Positions 56,548-64,000 of a stretch of DNA of 64,000 bases are shown piece after piece. The notes under the pieces are model-generated. The model worked only from the letters and a program-made list of their open reading frames with translations, did no database searches and was not told where the DNA came from. The position numbers and the translations under genes are program-made. This DNA comes from Solimicrobium silvestre (lineage in GTDB: Bacteria; Pseudomonadota; Gammaproteobacteria; Burkholderiales; Burkholderiaceae_D): the NCBI RefSeq assembly GCF_002976435.1, contig NZ_PUGF01000008.1, positions 62,001 through 126,000 on the forward strand, given 5' to 3'. Positions within the stretch are counted from its first letter, which is position 1, and every line of letters starts with the position of its first letter.

Positions 56548-57696
56548 ATGAAAAAACTTCTAGCACTTTCTCTTCTCTGCCTTGCGGTTTTCAGCTCCGC
56601 ACAGGCGCAAACCATGCCTGCACCAACCATCGCGGCTAAATCGTGGTTGTTATTAGATACCACCAGCAATCAAATCATTGCTTCTGAGAATCCTGAAATG
56701 CGGATTGAACCTGCATCGCTGACCAAAATCATGACCGCGTACTTAGTGTTTGAAGCACTGCGCGACAAAAAAGTGACGATGGAGCAATTGGTTAATGTCT
56801 CGGTCAAAGCTTGGAAAGTCGATTCCGATAGTTCCAAAATGTTCATTGAACCAAAAACACCGGTCACGGTTAATGATTTGCTGTACGGTTTAATCGTGCA
56901 ATCTGGCAATGATGCAGCGGTAGCGCTGGCCGAAACGGTAGCAGGTAGCGAAGAAGCGTTTGCCGTGTTGATGAACCGTGAAGTAGAGCGGATGGGACTC
57001 AAAGCCACCCACTTTGCCAATCCACATGGTTTGCCTGACCCACAAAATTATTCTACCGCGCAAGATTTGGCGAGAATTGCACAGCATTTAATTGTGGAGT
57101 TCCCTGAGTATTACAAAACGTTTTACTCCACCAAAAGCTTTACCTATAACAAAATTACCCAACCTAACCGCAACCGCTTGCTGTGGTTAGACCCAACCGT
57201 CGATGGCATGAAAACTGGCCACACTGCGGCAGCTGGCTTTTGCCTGGTTTCATCGGCGAAACGTCCCAACGGTACCGGCGAACGTCGTTTAATCTCAGTA
57301 GTGTTAGGCGCAACCAGCGACCAAGTACGTGCGCAGGAAAGTTTAAAACTGTTGAACTGGGGCTTTTTGAATTTTGATACTGTCAAACTGTACGAAAAAA
57401 ATCAGGCAATTGACACGCCTGAAATTTGGAAAGGTACTCAAGCGAAAATCAAAATCGGCTTTACTGACGATTTATACGTAACCTTGCCAAAAGGCAGTGC
57501 CGCGCGTATTAAACCGCAATTAGAACGCAAAGACCCTTTAGTTGCACCAATCGCCGCAAATGCCAAAATCGGCACCATGAAGATGATGATCGATGGCAAA
57601 CCAGTTGCCGAGTTTCCGGTCATGGCCTTGGAAACAGTAAATCAAGCCAGTATTTTTGGCCGCGCTTGGGATTCGATACGGTTGTGGTTGAAGTAA
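56548..57696 (+). CDS. dacC: D-alanyl-D-alanine carboxypeptidase (PBP5/6 family)
   Basis: 382 residues from ATG 56548, followed at once by a signal peptide (MKKLLALSLLCLAV to SAQAQ). Penicillin-binding motifs: SLTK, SGN in LIVQSGNDAAVAL and KTG in DGMKTGHTAAAG. The C-terminal ~90 residues are the beta-rich domain ending in an amphipathic anchor (GRAWDSIRLWLK). It trims the terminal D-Ala of peptidoglycan pentapeptides. E. coli has several such paralogues, so the letter is tentative. Confidence 0.92.
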   Translation: MKKLLALSLLCLAVFSSAQAQTMPAPTIAAKSWLLLDTTSNQIIASENPEMRIEPASLTKIMTAYLVFEALRDKKVTMEQLVNVSVKAWKVDSDSSKMFIEPKTPVTVNDLLYGLIVQSGNDAAVALAETVAGSEEAFAVLMNREVERMGLKATHFANPHGLPDPQNYSTAQDLARIAQHLIVEFPEYYKTFYSTKSFTYNKITQPNRNRLLWLDPTVDGMKTGHTAAAGFCLVSSAKRPNGTGERRLISVVLGATSDQVRAQESLKLLNWGFLNFDTVKLYEKNQAIDTPEIWKGTQAKIKIGFTDDLYVTLPKGSAARIKPQLERKDPLVAPIAANAKIGTMKMMIDGKPVAEFPVMALETVNQASIFGRAWDSIRLWLK

Positions 57697-57724
57697 GAGG
57701 GTAATTGGTAATTTGTTTCCCGAT

Positions 57725-57750
57725 AGCGCCGACTAGTTCGGCGCTTTTTT
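57725..57750 (+). terminator. Intrinsic terminator after the D,D-carboxypeptidase gene
   Basis: AGCGCCGA and TCGGCGCT form an 8-bp stem with a CTAGT loop followed by a T-run. Confidence 0.92.
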
Positions 57751-57875
57751 ATGGAGTTTGATTTCCCTGATTGGCGAACAGCGTACTTACTATATATAAA
57801 TTTTGTAATGTACAGTTAATGTAGCTTAAACATAGTGAGTATAGAAAATCCTCAATTTAGGTCGAATTAAGGCTG

Positions 57876-58694
57876 CTACCTAGCCATTTCCTTGCTGTTT
57901 TTCTCCAGCCATTCTTTTCTCACCAACTTTTTAAATTCATCCGGTAACCATGGCCGGGCCGCCAGCATAAAGCTGATCCGGTGTTTGTCAGTCAACGGCA
58001 ATTTAGCATCAGTCTGATGTTGTTCGGAAAATTCGCGCGCTACTTGTTTTAAGCGCGTTAATAACTGGTCTATCGATGGCCTGGACAGCATTACATTCAC
58101 CAAACGCATAATTTCGTGCTGACCATCAAAATCCGAATTGAGATAGTCCGCATAGGCTTGCGCTTTGAAATAATGCTGGATCGGGCCGTTGGAAATCCAT
58201 TTAAAGGTACGTGCTACCAACAGCTTAATTCGATTATTCGGCTGCAATTCCAAGAAGCCGATTTTATCCAGACGCAATAAATAACCCACTACTTCGGCTT
58301 CAGTCATCGCGTAAATATCCACAATCTGCTCCAACGTAAGCAGATTGAGTGCCGACACCGCCACTAAAAATTTCTTCGGATCGCTGATGATCTCTTGCTC
58401 CTGCTCGTAACTCAGTTCCAAGATTAATTTGGACTCATGCTCATGACTGGTCAGATCGTGAAAATCAATTTCTGCCGCAAGTAAAATTTCATCCAAGCGC
58501 TGCAAGGTGAAATTTTTCTGGGAAAACATCCGCTTGACGCTGGCTTCCGACATGCGGATGCGTTCGGCTAAATCGGCATAGGTTATGTCGCGATTTTTTA
58601 ATTCGCGCTTCAATGCATCAATAATCGTGATTGCTTTAGACATGGCATCAAAAGTTTGTAAAGTAGCGAAAGATGATACAACAGGCATCGTCAT
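57876..58694 (-). CDS. XRE-type helix-turn-helix transcriptional regulator
   Basis: Up to 272 residues; ATG 58694 has AAAGG upstream, but a downstream start at 58643 (MSKAITIIDALKRELKN) is where homologues often begin. The N-terminal ~65 residues are the HTH (ITYADLAERIRMSEASVKRM). The C-terminal part, helical with AEVVGYLLRLDKIGFLEL, resembles a second winged-helix-like unit. It is divergent from the 58772-59991 gene pair and could control it, which is inferred from position. Confidence 0.85.
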   Translation of the reverse strand: MTMPVVSSFATLQTFDAMSKAITIIDALKRELKNRDITYADLAERIRMSEASVKRMFSQKNFTLQRLDEILLAAEIDFHDLTSHEHESKLILELSYEQEQEIISDPKKFLVAVSALNLLTLEQIVDIYAMTEAEVVGYLLRLDKIGFLELQPNNRIKLLVARTFKWISNGPIQHYFKAQAYADYLNSDFDGQHEIMRLVNVMLSRPSIDQLLTRLKQVAREFSEQHQTDAKLPLTDKHRISFMLAARPWLPDEFKKLVRKEWLEKNSKEMAR

Positions 58695-58771
58695 TTGGTG
58701 CCTTTATAATTTCCATAGAGGAATGTATCAATCTCGCTAATACTGGCGACTTCTTTAATCAGGAGTGAACC

Positions 58772-59197
58772 ATGAAACTAGTAAAACAAGGGATGTTAGC
58801 GGCGCTGCTTTGTTTGAGCTTAAGTTTGAATGCGCAGGCTGCGGATTGTATATCTTGCGCCCCATCCCAAGGTTCAGCCGGGCTATCCGCCGGTTCCGGA
58901 CTCGTTCTAGTAGGCTCAATGAGTGTCGTCGCCGCATCTGGCATGATCGTCGTGGAAAGTGTTGTAGTAGGAGCGGATGGCATTGTGATTGTGGTGAAAG
59001 GGATTTCCAACGGCGTCAGTGCCACAATAAAACTATCCGGCCAGGCAGCACAAGGCATATCTCTGGCAGCAGGCACAGTAATTAACACCAGTGCCATGGC
59101 TACCGGTTATTTGCTGGTCGCGTCAGGAACAGTACTGGCGTTTATTCCGAATGAAATCGGCCAGGCTCTGATACATCATTCCAAGGTGGGGTCATGA
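58772..59197 (+). CDS. Small exported hydrophobic protein upstream of DUF2145
   Basis: 141 residues. Signal peptide ends at NAQAAD, followed by a CISCAPS motif and two or more hydrophobic stretches (GLVLVGSMSVVAASGMIVVE; GTVINTSAMATGYLLVASGT). AGGAG precedes the ATG. Its stop overlaps the DUF2145 start (ATGA), so the two gene products are probably linked. I know of no function. Confidence 0.75.
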   Translation: MKLVKQGMLAALLCLSLSLNAQAADCISCAPSQGSAGLSAGSGLVLVGSMSVVAASGMIVVESVVVGADGIVIVVKGISNGVSATIKLSGQAAQGISLAAGTVINTSAMATGYLLVASGTVLAFIPNEIGQALIHHSKVGS

Positions 59198-59991
59198 CCC
59201 GCCTAAAATTAGTCAGTTGCGGCCTGTTGTTACTGGTCGGTTGCTGGCTCAATCCCGCTTTTGCCGGTCGCTCTTGTGATGATGTCCAGTCGAATCCGAC
59301 CTCCATCATGAAAGGGCTGGAGCTGGCCCAAAAAACCAAGCTGGCGCTGGATGATTCCGGCGCGGAGTTAGCCATCATTGCACGGGTTGGTCAGGATTTA
59401 TCCAAATACAATTTGCGCTATTCACACTTGGGCTTGGTATATCGCGAACCTAACGGCCGTTGGAATGTGCTGCATGAATTAAATCAATGCGGCACTGCAG
59501 AATCCAGTTTGTTTAACGAAGGTTTGGGTAATTTTTTCATGGACGATGTGTTTGCCTATGAAACCATGTTGATCATCCCCAATGAAGACCAGCAAAAGAA
59601 ATTGAAGGAATTAATTGATACCAAGGTCGCGCTGCAATTACACGACGCGCATTACAACATGCTGGCCTTCCCATTTTCGACCAAATATCAAAACTCCAAC
59701 CAATGGGCGCTGGAATTGCTCGCTGCCGGGCAGAGCAAGGATATTGTTATTACTAATCGCGGTCAGGCACAGAACTGGCTGAAACTGGCGGGTTATCAGC
59801 CCAGTGAATTAAATATTCCAGCTCTGACCCGACTGGGTGCCCGCATGTTCCGCGCCAACGTGGCCTTTGACGATCACCCAATGGACAGGCGCATGGCGGG
59901 CAAGATCGACGTTGTCACGGTTGAGTCAATTAATCAGTTTATGCAAATGCGCGACCCACAAATAAAACGCATCGTGCTTACTTATCCTTGA
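59194..59991 (+). CDS. DUF2145 exported protein
   Basis: 265 residues. The signal peptide ends at PAFAG. The body contains AIIARVGQDLSKYNLRYSHL and GLVYREPNGRW with LHELNQC, and later ALQLHDAHYNMLAFPFST, recognisable DUF2145 features; conserved R-x-G-Q-D and Y-S-H are suggestive of an enzyme fold. No function is assigned. The start codon overlaps the previous stop. Confidence 0.88.
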   Translation: MTRLKLVSCGLLLLVGCWLNPAFAGRSCDDVQSNPTSIMKGLELAQKTKLALDDSGAELAIIARVGQDLSKYNLRYSHLGLVYREPNGRWNVLHELNQCGTAESSLFNEGLGNFFMDDVFAYETMLIIPNEDQQKKLKELIDTKVALQLHDAHYNMLAFPFSTKYQNSNQWALELLAAGQSKDIVITNRGQAQNWLKLAGYQPSELNIPALTRLGARMFRANVAFDDHPMDRRMAGKIDVVTVESINQFMQMRDPQIKRIVLTYP

Positions 59992-60145
59992 TGGTTTGAA
60001 TAACGTTAGTGTCAGGTAGCTGTAATTTTTCTAACGGCGTACTCTTTTTTATTCTCCTTTACTTAAAATTACAGGTCTGAATCCGGCCAGTCATTCAACA
60101 CCTCAGCGAATACACTGCACTCCTCACACATTAAGGAGAGTAGCC

Positions 60146-60643
60146 ATGTCTTTTCGTATCCTCGGTCTGGCACCGGACCAGTTTCAACCTTTATTTTCTT
60201 TGTCGGATGCTGAACTTGAAAAAATCGGCGCGCGGCGCCTGTTTGCGGATGAGCCAGGCATGCCGTGCCGAGTTAGCATGGCGCATGCCGAACTCGGCGA
60301 AGAACTTTTGCTATTGAATTTCGAGCACCAACCAGCCAACACACCGTACCGCGCCACCCACGCTATTTATGTACGAAAACTGGCTAAGCATGCCTTTACG
60401 ACGGTTGATAGCGTGCCTGAGATATTGGCAACGCGGCTGCTGGCAGTGCGCGCCTACAATGCGGAGCATATGATGATCGATGCAGAAATCGTTGAAGGAA
60501 TTCTCGTGACGGAATTATTCGAACGTTTTTTTGCCGACCCACAAACCAGCTATCTGCATGTACATAACGCACGTCGTGGTTGCTATGCGGGGCGGGTGGA
60601 ACGATATGACGGGGATGGGAGTAAAGGAAAATACACCAATTAA
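60146..60643 (+). CDS. DUF1203 family protein
   Basis: 165 residues. MSFRILGLAPDQFQPLFSLS, then DEPGMPCRVSMAHAELGEEL and YLHVHNARRGCYAGRVERYD are typical of DUF1203, which often lies in a conserved fold of unknown role. AAGGAGAG lies upstream. It is monocistronic as far as can be told. Confidence 0.88.
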   Translation: MSFRILGLAPDQFQPLFSLSDAELEKIGARRLFADEPGMPCRVSMAHAELGEELLLLNFEHQPANTPYRATHAIYVRKLAKHAFTTVDSVPEILATRLLAVRAYNAEHMMIDAEIVEGILVTELFERFFADPQTSYLHVHNARRGCYAGRVERYDGDGSKGKYTN

Positions 60644-60698
60644 TTATCGCTTCATTTACAATCCCGTCACACCACTTAACTCTCACTGCGGAATTTTA

Positions 60699-61511
60699 AT
60701 GAAGCGTCTACTTTTCTGTTCATTCCTTATCGCGAGCTTATCTGCCTGTTCGCATAAAGAAGCGGGAATGTCTCCCGATTCCGCTCCGGCAGCGAAAATG
60801 GCAGCATCCGGCGCCAGCCTGCAAAAACAATATCTGGCATATCAGCACACCATCCGCATCGATACGGATGAACAGAAAGTAACGCTCATTTTTAATGCTG
60901 GGCAGGCGGCTTGCCTGGCAGCAGTAAGTGAACACTGTGTTATTTTAGCATCAGAACTTAGTACCGGTCGCTCCAGCAGCGCTTATTTGAAAATACGCGC
61001 CACGGCAGCGGGCATACAAAAACTGATTACCGCCCTCAGCACCCAAGGCCCCATTACCAGCCAGGCCACTACAGCAGAAGATCTGGCCGGCTCCATCGAA
61101 GACGCTGTAAAAAAATTGGCCATGCTGACTAGTTACCGCCATCAATTGGAAGAGCTGCAAGCAAAACCCGGCAGCAATATCGACACATTGATCAAGTTGA
61201 ATAAAGAGCTGGCTGAAGTACAAAGCGAGATCGAAGCGATGACTGGCAAGCAGGCGCAGCTTATGCAACGAGTAGAAACTGAAACACTATCGGTGTATAT
61301 CGATTCGGCACACCGCAGTGGCTTCTGGACACCGATAAAACAAGCTTTGTCTGAATTTACCGGCAATTTATCACAAGCAATGTCGGCGCTCATTACCTTC
61401 ATCGCATTTATGCTGCCATGGAGTGTATTGCTGGCCTTGCTCTTGTGGATAGTGCGAAAAATATGGCGACGTTGGAAGGCGCCAAAAACACTTAAGGTAA
61501 AAAATAAATAA
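60699..61511 (+). CDS. DUF4349-like lipoprotein
   Basis: 270 residues from ATG 60699 (MKRLLFCSFLIASLSACSHK; lipobox LSAC). The frame is open from 60531 but overlaps DUF1203. A soluble beta-rich section is followed by a helical region (YRHQLEELQAKPGSNIDTLI; LAEVQSEIEAMTGKQAQLMQ), then a membrane span near 227-248 (ALITFIAFMLPWSVLLALLL). This order resembles DUF4349 proteins. Function unknown. Confidence 0.8.
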   Translation: MKRLLFCSFLIASLSACSHKEAGMSPDSAPAAKMAASGASLQKQYLAYQHTIRIDTDEQKVTLIFNAGQAACLAAVSEHCVILASELSTGRSSSAYLKIRATAAGIQKLITALSTQGPITSQATTAEDLAGSIEDAVKKLAMLTSYRHQLEELQAKPGSNIDTLIKLNKELAEVQSEIEAMTGKQAQLMQRVETETLSVYIDSAHRSGFWTPIKQALSEFTGNLSQAMSALITFIAFMLPWSVLLALLLWIVRKIWRRWKAPKTLKVKNK

Positions 61512-61546
61512 CGGCAAACACAAATTGTCCGTAATCACAAAAAAAA

Positions 61547-61582
61547 TCGCCACGCTTCAAGGGTGGGATGCGGCGTGGCGAT
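61547..61582 (-). terminator. Intrinsic terminator for the minus-strand gene at 61614
   Basis: ATCGCCACGC and GCGTGGCGAT make a 10-bp stem around a 16-nt loop; on the minus strand it is followed by seven T. Confidence 0.85.
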
Positions 61583-61613
61583 ATAAAAACTAACTATGCG
61601 TTTTATTCAACGT

Positions 61614-61967
61614 TCACGCAGCTAAGGCAAACTCGCTTAAATGCAAATCTCTATGTGCTTTAGTAATAGCCGGAACTTTCTTTACGACCGATGTTGGGTG
61701 CATTAACGCGGCAATCCGCTGTTCTAGTGCACGCTCTTCGGAGTCAAGCACAAAATGCGCCGGGCGCTTGGTCTGGACGATGCTCCAACGAGCTACCGCG
61801 CCATTACCTAAAAAATTCAACAAGTTACGTTTTACCAGCCACTGTTCGAAAGCGCGCGTTGGCAAGCTACTTTCGACCCAGATTAATTGTTCGGATGAAG
61901 ATTGAGATAAAGATTGGGGTGAATATTGTTTACTACCTGTTGCGCGTATCTGTATTTCATAAATCAT
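61614..61967 (-). CDS. Conserved small protein of unknown function
   Basis: 117 residues; GGAG lies before the ATG. No signal peptide or membrane span. A serine/glutamine-rich stretch (SPQSLSQSSSEQ) splits a short N-terminus from a basic, helical C-terminus. I recognise no family. The strong terminator at 61547 supports a real transcript. Confidence 0.6.
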   Translation of the reverse strand: MIYEIQIRATGSKQYSPQSLSQSSSEQLIWVESSLPTRAFEQWLVKRNLLNFLGNGAVARWSIVQTKRPAHFVLDSEERALEQRIAALMHPTSVVKKVPAITKAHRDLHLSEFALAA

Positions 61968-62065
61968 GTTTGATTCTCCGAGATGGAATCATCGCTTCAG
62001 CAGCGATTTCAGGGGGAGAAATATACCGCCAACCTGAGTTGACGGTCATTGAATAGCTAACCTAA

Positions 62066-62416
62066 TTAACTAGCTTTTACTTGCAGATGACTTTCGATAT
62101 CTTTTACGCCGTCAATCGCAGCGACCAATTGCAAAACATGTTTAATCGCTTCAACAGTTGGCGCAGCGCCCGTCAGCATGACCACACCTTGCTTGGTCGT
62201 GACATTAATTTTAAGGGCTGAAACGTCTTTATCAGCAACCAATGCGCTTTTCACTTTAGTGGTAATCACAGAATCTTCCACAACAACGCCAGCTTTTTCT
62301 ACCATCCCTGGTTGGCCTGTTGGCTCGGCAGGTGGCTGCTGCGCAAAAGAAGAAATCGATACGGCTGACAATAATGCGGCTGTAATAAATGGAACGATCA
62401 TTTTACGGTTTTGCAT
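62066..62416 (-). CDS. BON-domain periplasmic protein
   Basis: 116 residues from ATG 62416, with AAAGGA upstream; the frame opens at 62503. Signal peptide ends at SFAQQ. The BON domain covers ~45-112 (DSVITTKVKSALVADKDVSA; TTKQGVVMLTGAA). OsmY-like BON proteins bind membranes under envelope stress. It sits 226 nt after the sigma-54 activator gene on the same strand. Confidence 0.9.
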   Translation of the reverse strand: MQNRKMIVPFITAALLSAVSISSFAQQPPAEPTGQPGMVEKAGVVVEDSVITTKVKSALVADKDVSALKINVTTKQGVVMLTGAAPTVEAIKHVLQLVAAIDGVKDIESHLQVKAS

Positions 62417-62642
62417 AATAAATCCTTTCAGGTTGAACGCAGTGTCTTTATGACGCTGCATAACTACCCTAGAGCACAGACCGTGCCAGCCCCAAAAAAT
62501 CACTTCACATTCAATGACTTAGCAAATTAGCCGTGTAATTTAACAACTCCACACGCATAATGTTGACGACATAGTGTCTGGAATTAGCGACAGCAATTCA
62601 ACCTAAATAGTTAAACCTTTGATTTCAAACGGTTTATTCCTG

Positions 62643-64000
62643 TCACTCTGCAGCGACAGGGTCTGGATCATCCCGAAACAAACTGGCAGTTAAATCATGT
62701 TTTTGCAGTAAGCGATAGAACTCGGTGCGATTGCGTTCCGCCAGTCTGGCGGCATCCGACACATTGCCATCGGTAAGCTTTAACAGCTGGATTAAGTAAT
62801 CACGTTCAAAGCGCTGCTTGGCTTCGGTGTAGCTCAATACTTCCAGAGCTGGCAGCCTTAACGCACGCTGCACCAGTGACAGAGGAATCAACGGTGTCGT
62901 TGCCAGCGCGCAGACTTGCTCAACCACGTTATGCAGTTGGCGCACATTACCAGGCCACGCTGCAGCCATTAATGCGGCCAGTGCATCGGGCGCAAAGCCA
63001 TTAATCTCCTTGCCATATTTTTCAGCCAGCTGCTGCCGGAAATGGTTGGCCAGTAGTGCGATATCTTCGCGTCGCTCGGCTAACGTCGGTAACACCAGCG
63101 TGACAACATTTAAGCGGTAATACAAATCTTCACGAAACAGGCCTTCTTGCATTGCCACATCCAGATCACGATGCGTGGCTGACAGTACGCGTACATCAAT
63201 CGCACTGGCTTGATCAGCTCCGACTTGGCGCACCATGCGCTCTTGCAGCACCCGTAATAATTTGACCTGCAGCGGCAAAGGCATGTCACCAATTTCATCT
63301 AAAAACAAGGTGCCGCCGTTGGCGGATTGAAACAAGCCGTTGCGATGCGCCAACGCTCCGGTAAATGCGCCTTTAACATGCCCGAATAATTCCGACTCCA
63401 ATAGCTGCTCTGGTATCGCGCCGCAATTAACAGCTATAAATGGTGCTTTGGCGCGTGGGCTGGCGCGATGAATTGCGCGTGCCAGTAATTCTTTACCGGT
63501 GCCGCTTTCGCCCTGAATCAAAATACTGGCATCAGTGGCAGCTACCAGTTTGGCCTCGGTCAGCAACTCCGCCATGCGCTGGCTGCGGCTGATTAATTCA
63601 GCGCGCCAGTTTTCGCCATTACCGTCACTACCATCACTGTTGCCGGAGCCGGAAGTAGGTGCTGTCAAGCTCAATGCATGAGTGACTTTTTCCAACAAAA
63701 TAGTGCCATCGAACGGCTTGGTCAGATACGCATAAGCACCGCGACTCGTTGCGTCTACCGCGTCCGGTATCGTGCCATGCGCCGTCAGTAAAATGACCGG
63801 CAAGGCAGCATGCAGGCGGCGAATTTCATCAAATAGAGCTAAACCATCGCGCCCCGGCAAACGCACGTCGCTAATCACTAACGCGGGCAATTCAATCGCC
63901 AACCTGGCCAGCGCGGCTTCGGCACTGGCTACCGCTGTGACCCGATGCCCGGCTGCGCGCAGACGCATGGAAATTAAGGTGAGCAGATCAGGGTCATCGT
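62643..64000 (-). CDS. glrR: Sigma-54-dependent response regulator, GlrR/QseF type, 3' part
   Basis: About 452 residues are visible; the start lies beyond the right edge. The residual receiver begins DDPDLLTLIS at the edge (acidic pocket) with the phospho-aspartate in LVISDVRLPGRDG and the lysine in YLTKPFDG. The AAA+ domain has Walker A GESGTGKE, GAFTGA (sigma-54 contact) and Walker B GGTLFLDEIGD. The C-terminal Fis-type HTH is TDGNVSDAARLAERNRTEF. It activates sigma-54 promoters; the partner kinase would lie outside the window. A serine/glycine-rich linker (SGSGNSDGSDGNG) follows the receiver. Confidence 0.93.
   Translation of the reverse strand, partial: DDPDLLTLISMRLRAAGHRVTAVASAEAALARLAIELPALVISDVRLPGRDGLALFDEIRRLHAALPVILLTAHGTIPDAVDATSRGAYAYLTKPFDGTILLEKVTHALSLTAPTSGSGNSDGSDGNGENWRAELISRSQRMAELLTEAKLVAATDASILIQGESGTGKELLARAIHRASPRAKAPFIAVNCGAIPEQLLESELFGHVKGAFTGALAHRNGLFQSANGGTLFLDEIGDMPLPLQVKLLRVLQERMVRQVGADQASAIDVRVLSATHRDLDVAMQEGLFREDLYYRLNVVTLVLPTLAERREDIALLANHFRQQLAEKYGKEINGFAPDALAALMAAAWPGNVRQLHNVVEQVCALATTPLIPLSLVQRALRLPALEVLSYTEAKQRFERDYLIQLLKLTDGNVSDAARLAERNRTEFYRLLQKHDLTASLFRDDPDPVAAE

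Overview
The window looks like chromosomal DNA of a betaproteobacterium, most likely Burkholderiales and perhaps an Oxalobacteraceae member of moderate GC (Undibacterium-like). This is inferred from gene content: gshA of the proteobacterial type in one run with gshB, a mannose-family EIIA, HPr and enzyme I; the mreBCD-mrdA-rodA-rlpA block divergent from gatCAB; a PEP-CTERM protein; and a GlrR/QseF-type regulator next to a BON protein. The species cannot be fixed from the sequence alone.

Layout. 1-278: 5' part of yraN. 354-5791: ABC ATPase, an ABC permease fused to an M1 aminopeptidase, and an unknown exported protein, all minus. 6032-9709: a phosphoesterase/phospholipase C-like lipoprotein and a di-haem cytochrome c peroxidase, divergent around a three-unit Pho-box-like site. 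9997-17020: an RND efflux operon with a DUF190 protein, and a CzcE-like lipoprotein. 17761-19822: a membrane protein and a TPR/HExxH exported protein. 19986-24500: rsmI, ybaL and a run of small conserved genes including an AAA ATPase. 24819-27095: a DUF535 protein and a glycine-rich PEP-CTERM protein with a good sigma-54 promoter. 27479-34808: cell-shape genes, interrupted between rodA and rlpA by a 267-bp palindrome-packed element with terminal inverted repeats. 35157-38478: gatCAB. 38545-43005: DUF1272, metY, then pit-ppk2 for phosphate uptake and polyphosphate metabolism. 43165-46866: a scarred accessory zone with a dinB gene, a nonsense-mutated IS4-family element sitting in the centre of a 33-bp palindrome, an S41 protease fragment, a TrmO-like gene, a dinB remnant, and a toxin-antitoxin pair with its operator. 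47012-49994: an AsmA protein and a possible HEPN protein. 50271-55122: gshA-gshB-EIIA-HPr-ptsI. 55544-57696: ferredoxin, alpha/beta hydrolase and D,D-carboxypeptidase. 57876-62416: a regulator and several small envelope or unknown proteins. 62643-64000: the 3' part of a sigma-54-dependent response regulator.

How the genes fit together. Several units concern the envelope (MreBCD, PBP2, RodA, RlpA, DacC, AsmA, RND, BON). A second theme is phosphate: a candidate PhoB-controlled phosphoesterase, PiT and PPK2. The PEP-CTERM gene carries its own sigma-54 promoter, and a sigma-54 activator lies at the right edge, though nothing here ties the two together.

The most unusual items are the hairpin-rich element at 28636-28902, the IS inserted at the exact centre of a palindrome, the tandem Pho-box-like array at 8053-8081, and the ALK-like glycine-rich PEP-CTERM protein. 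I found no tRNA, rRNA or CRISPR array.
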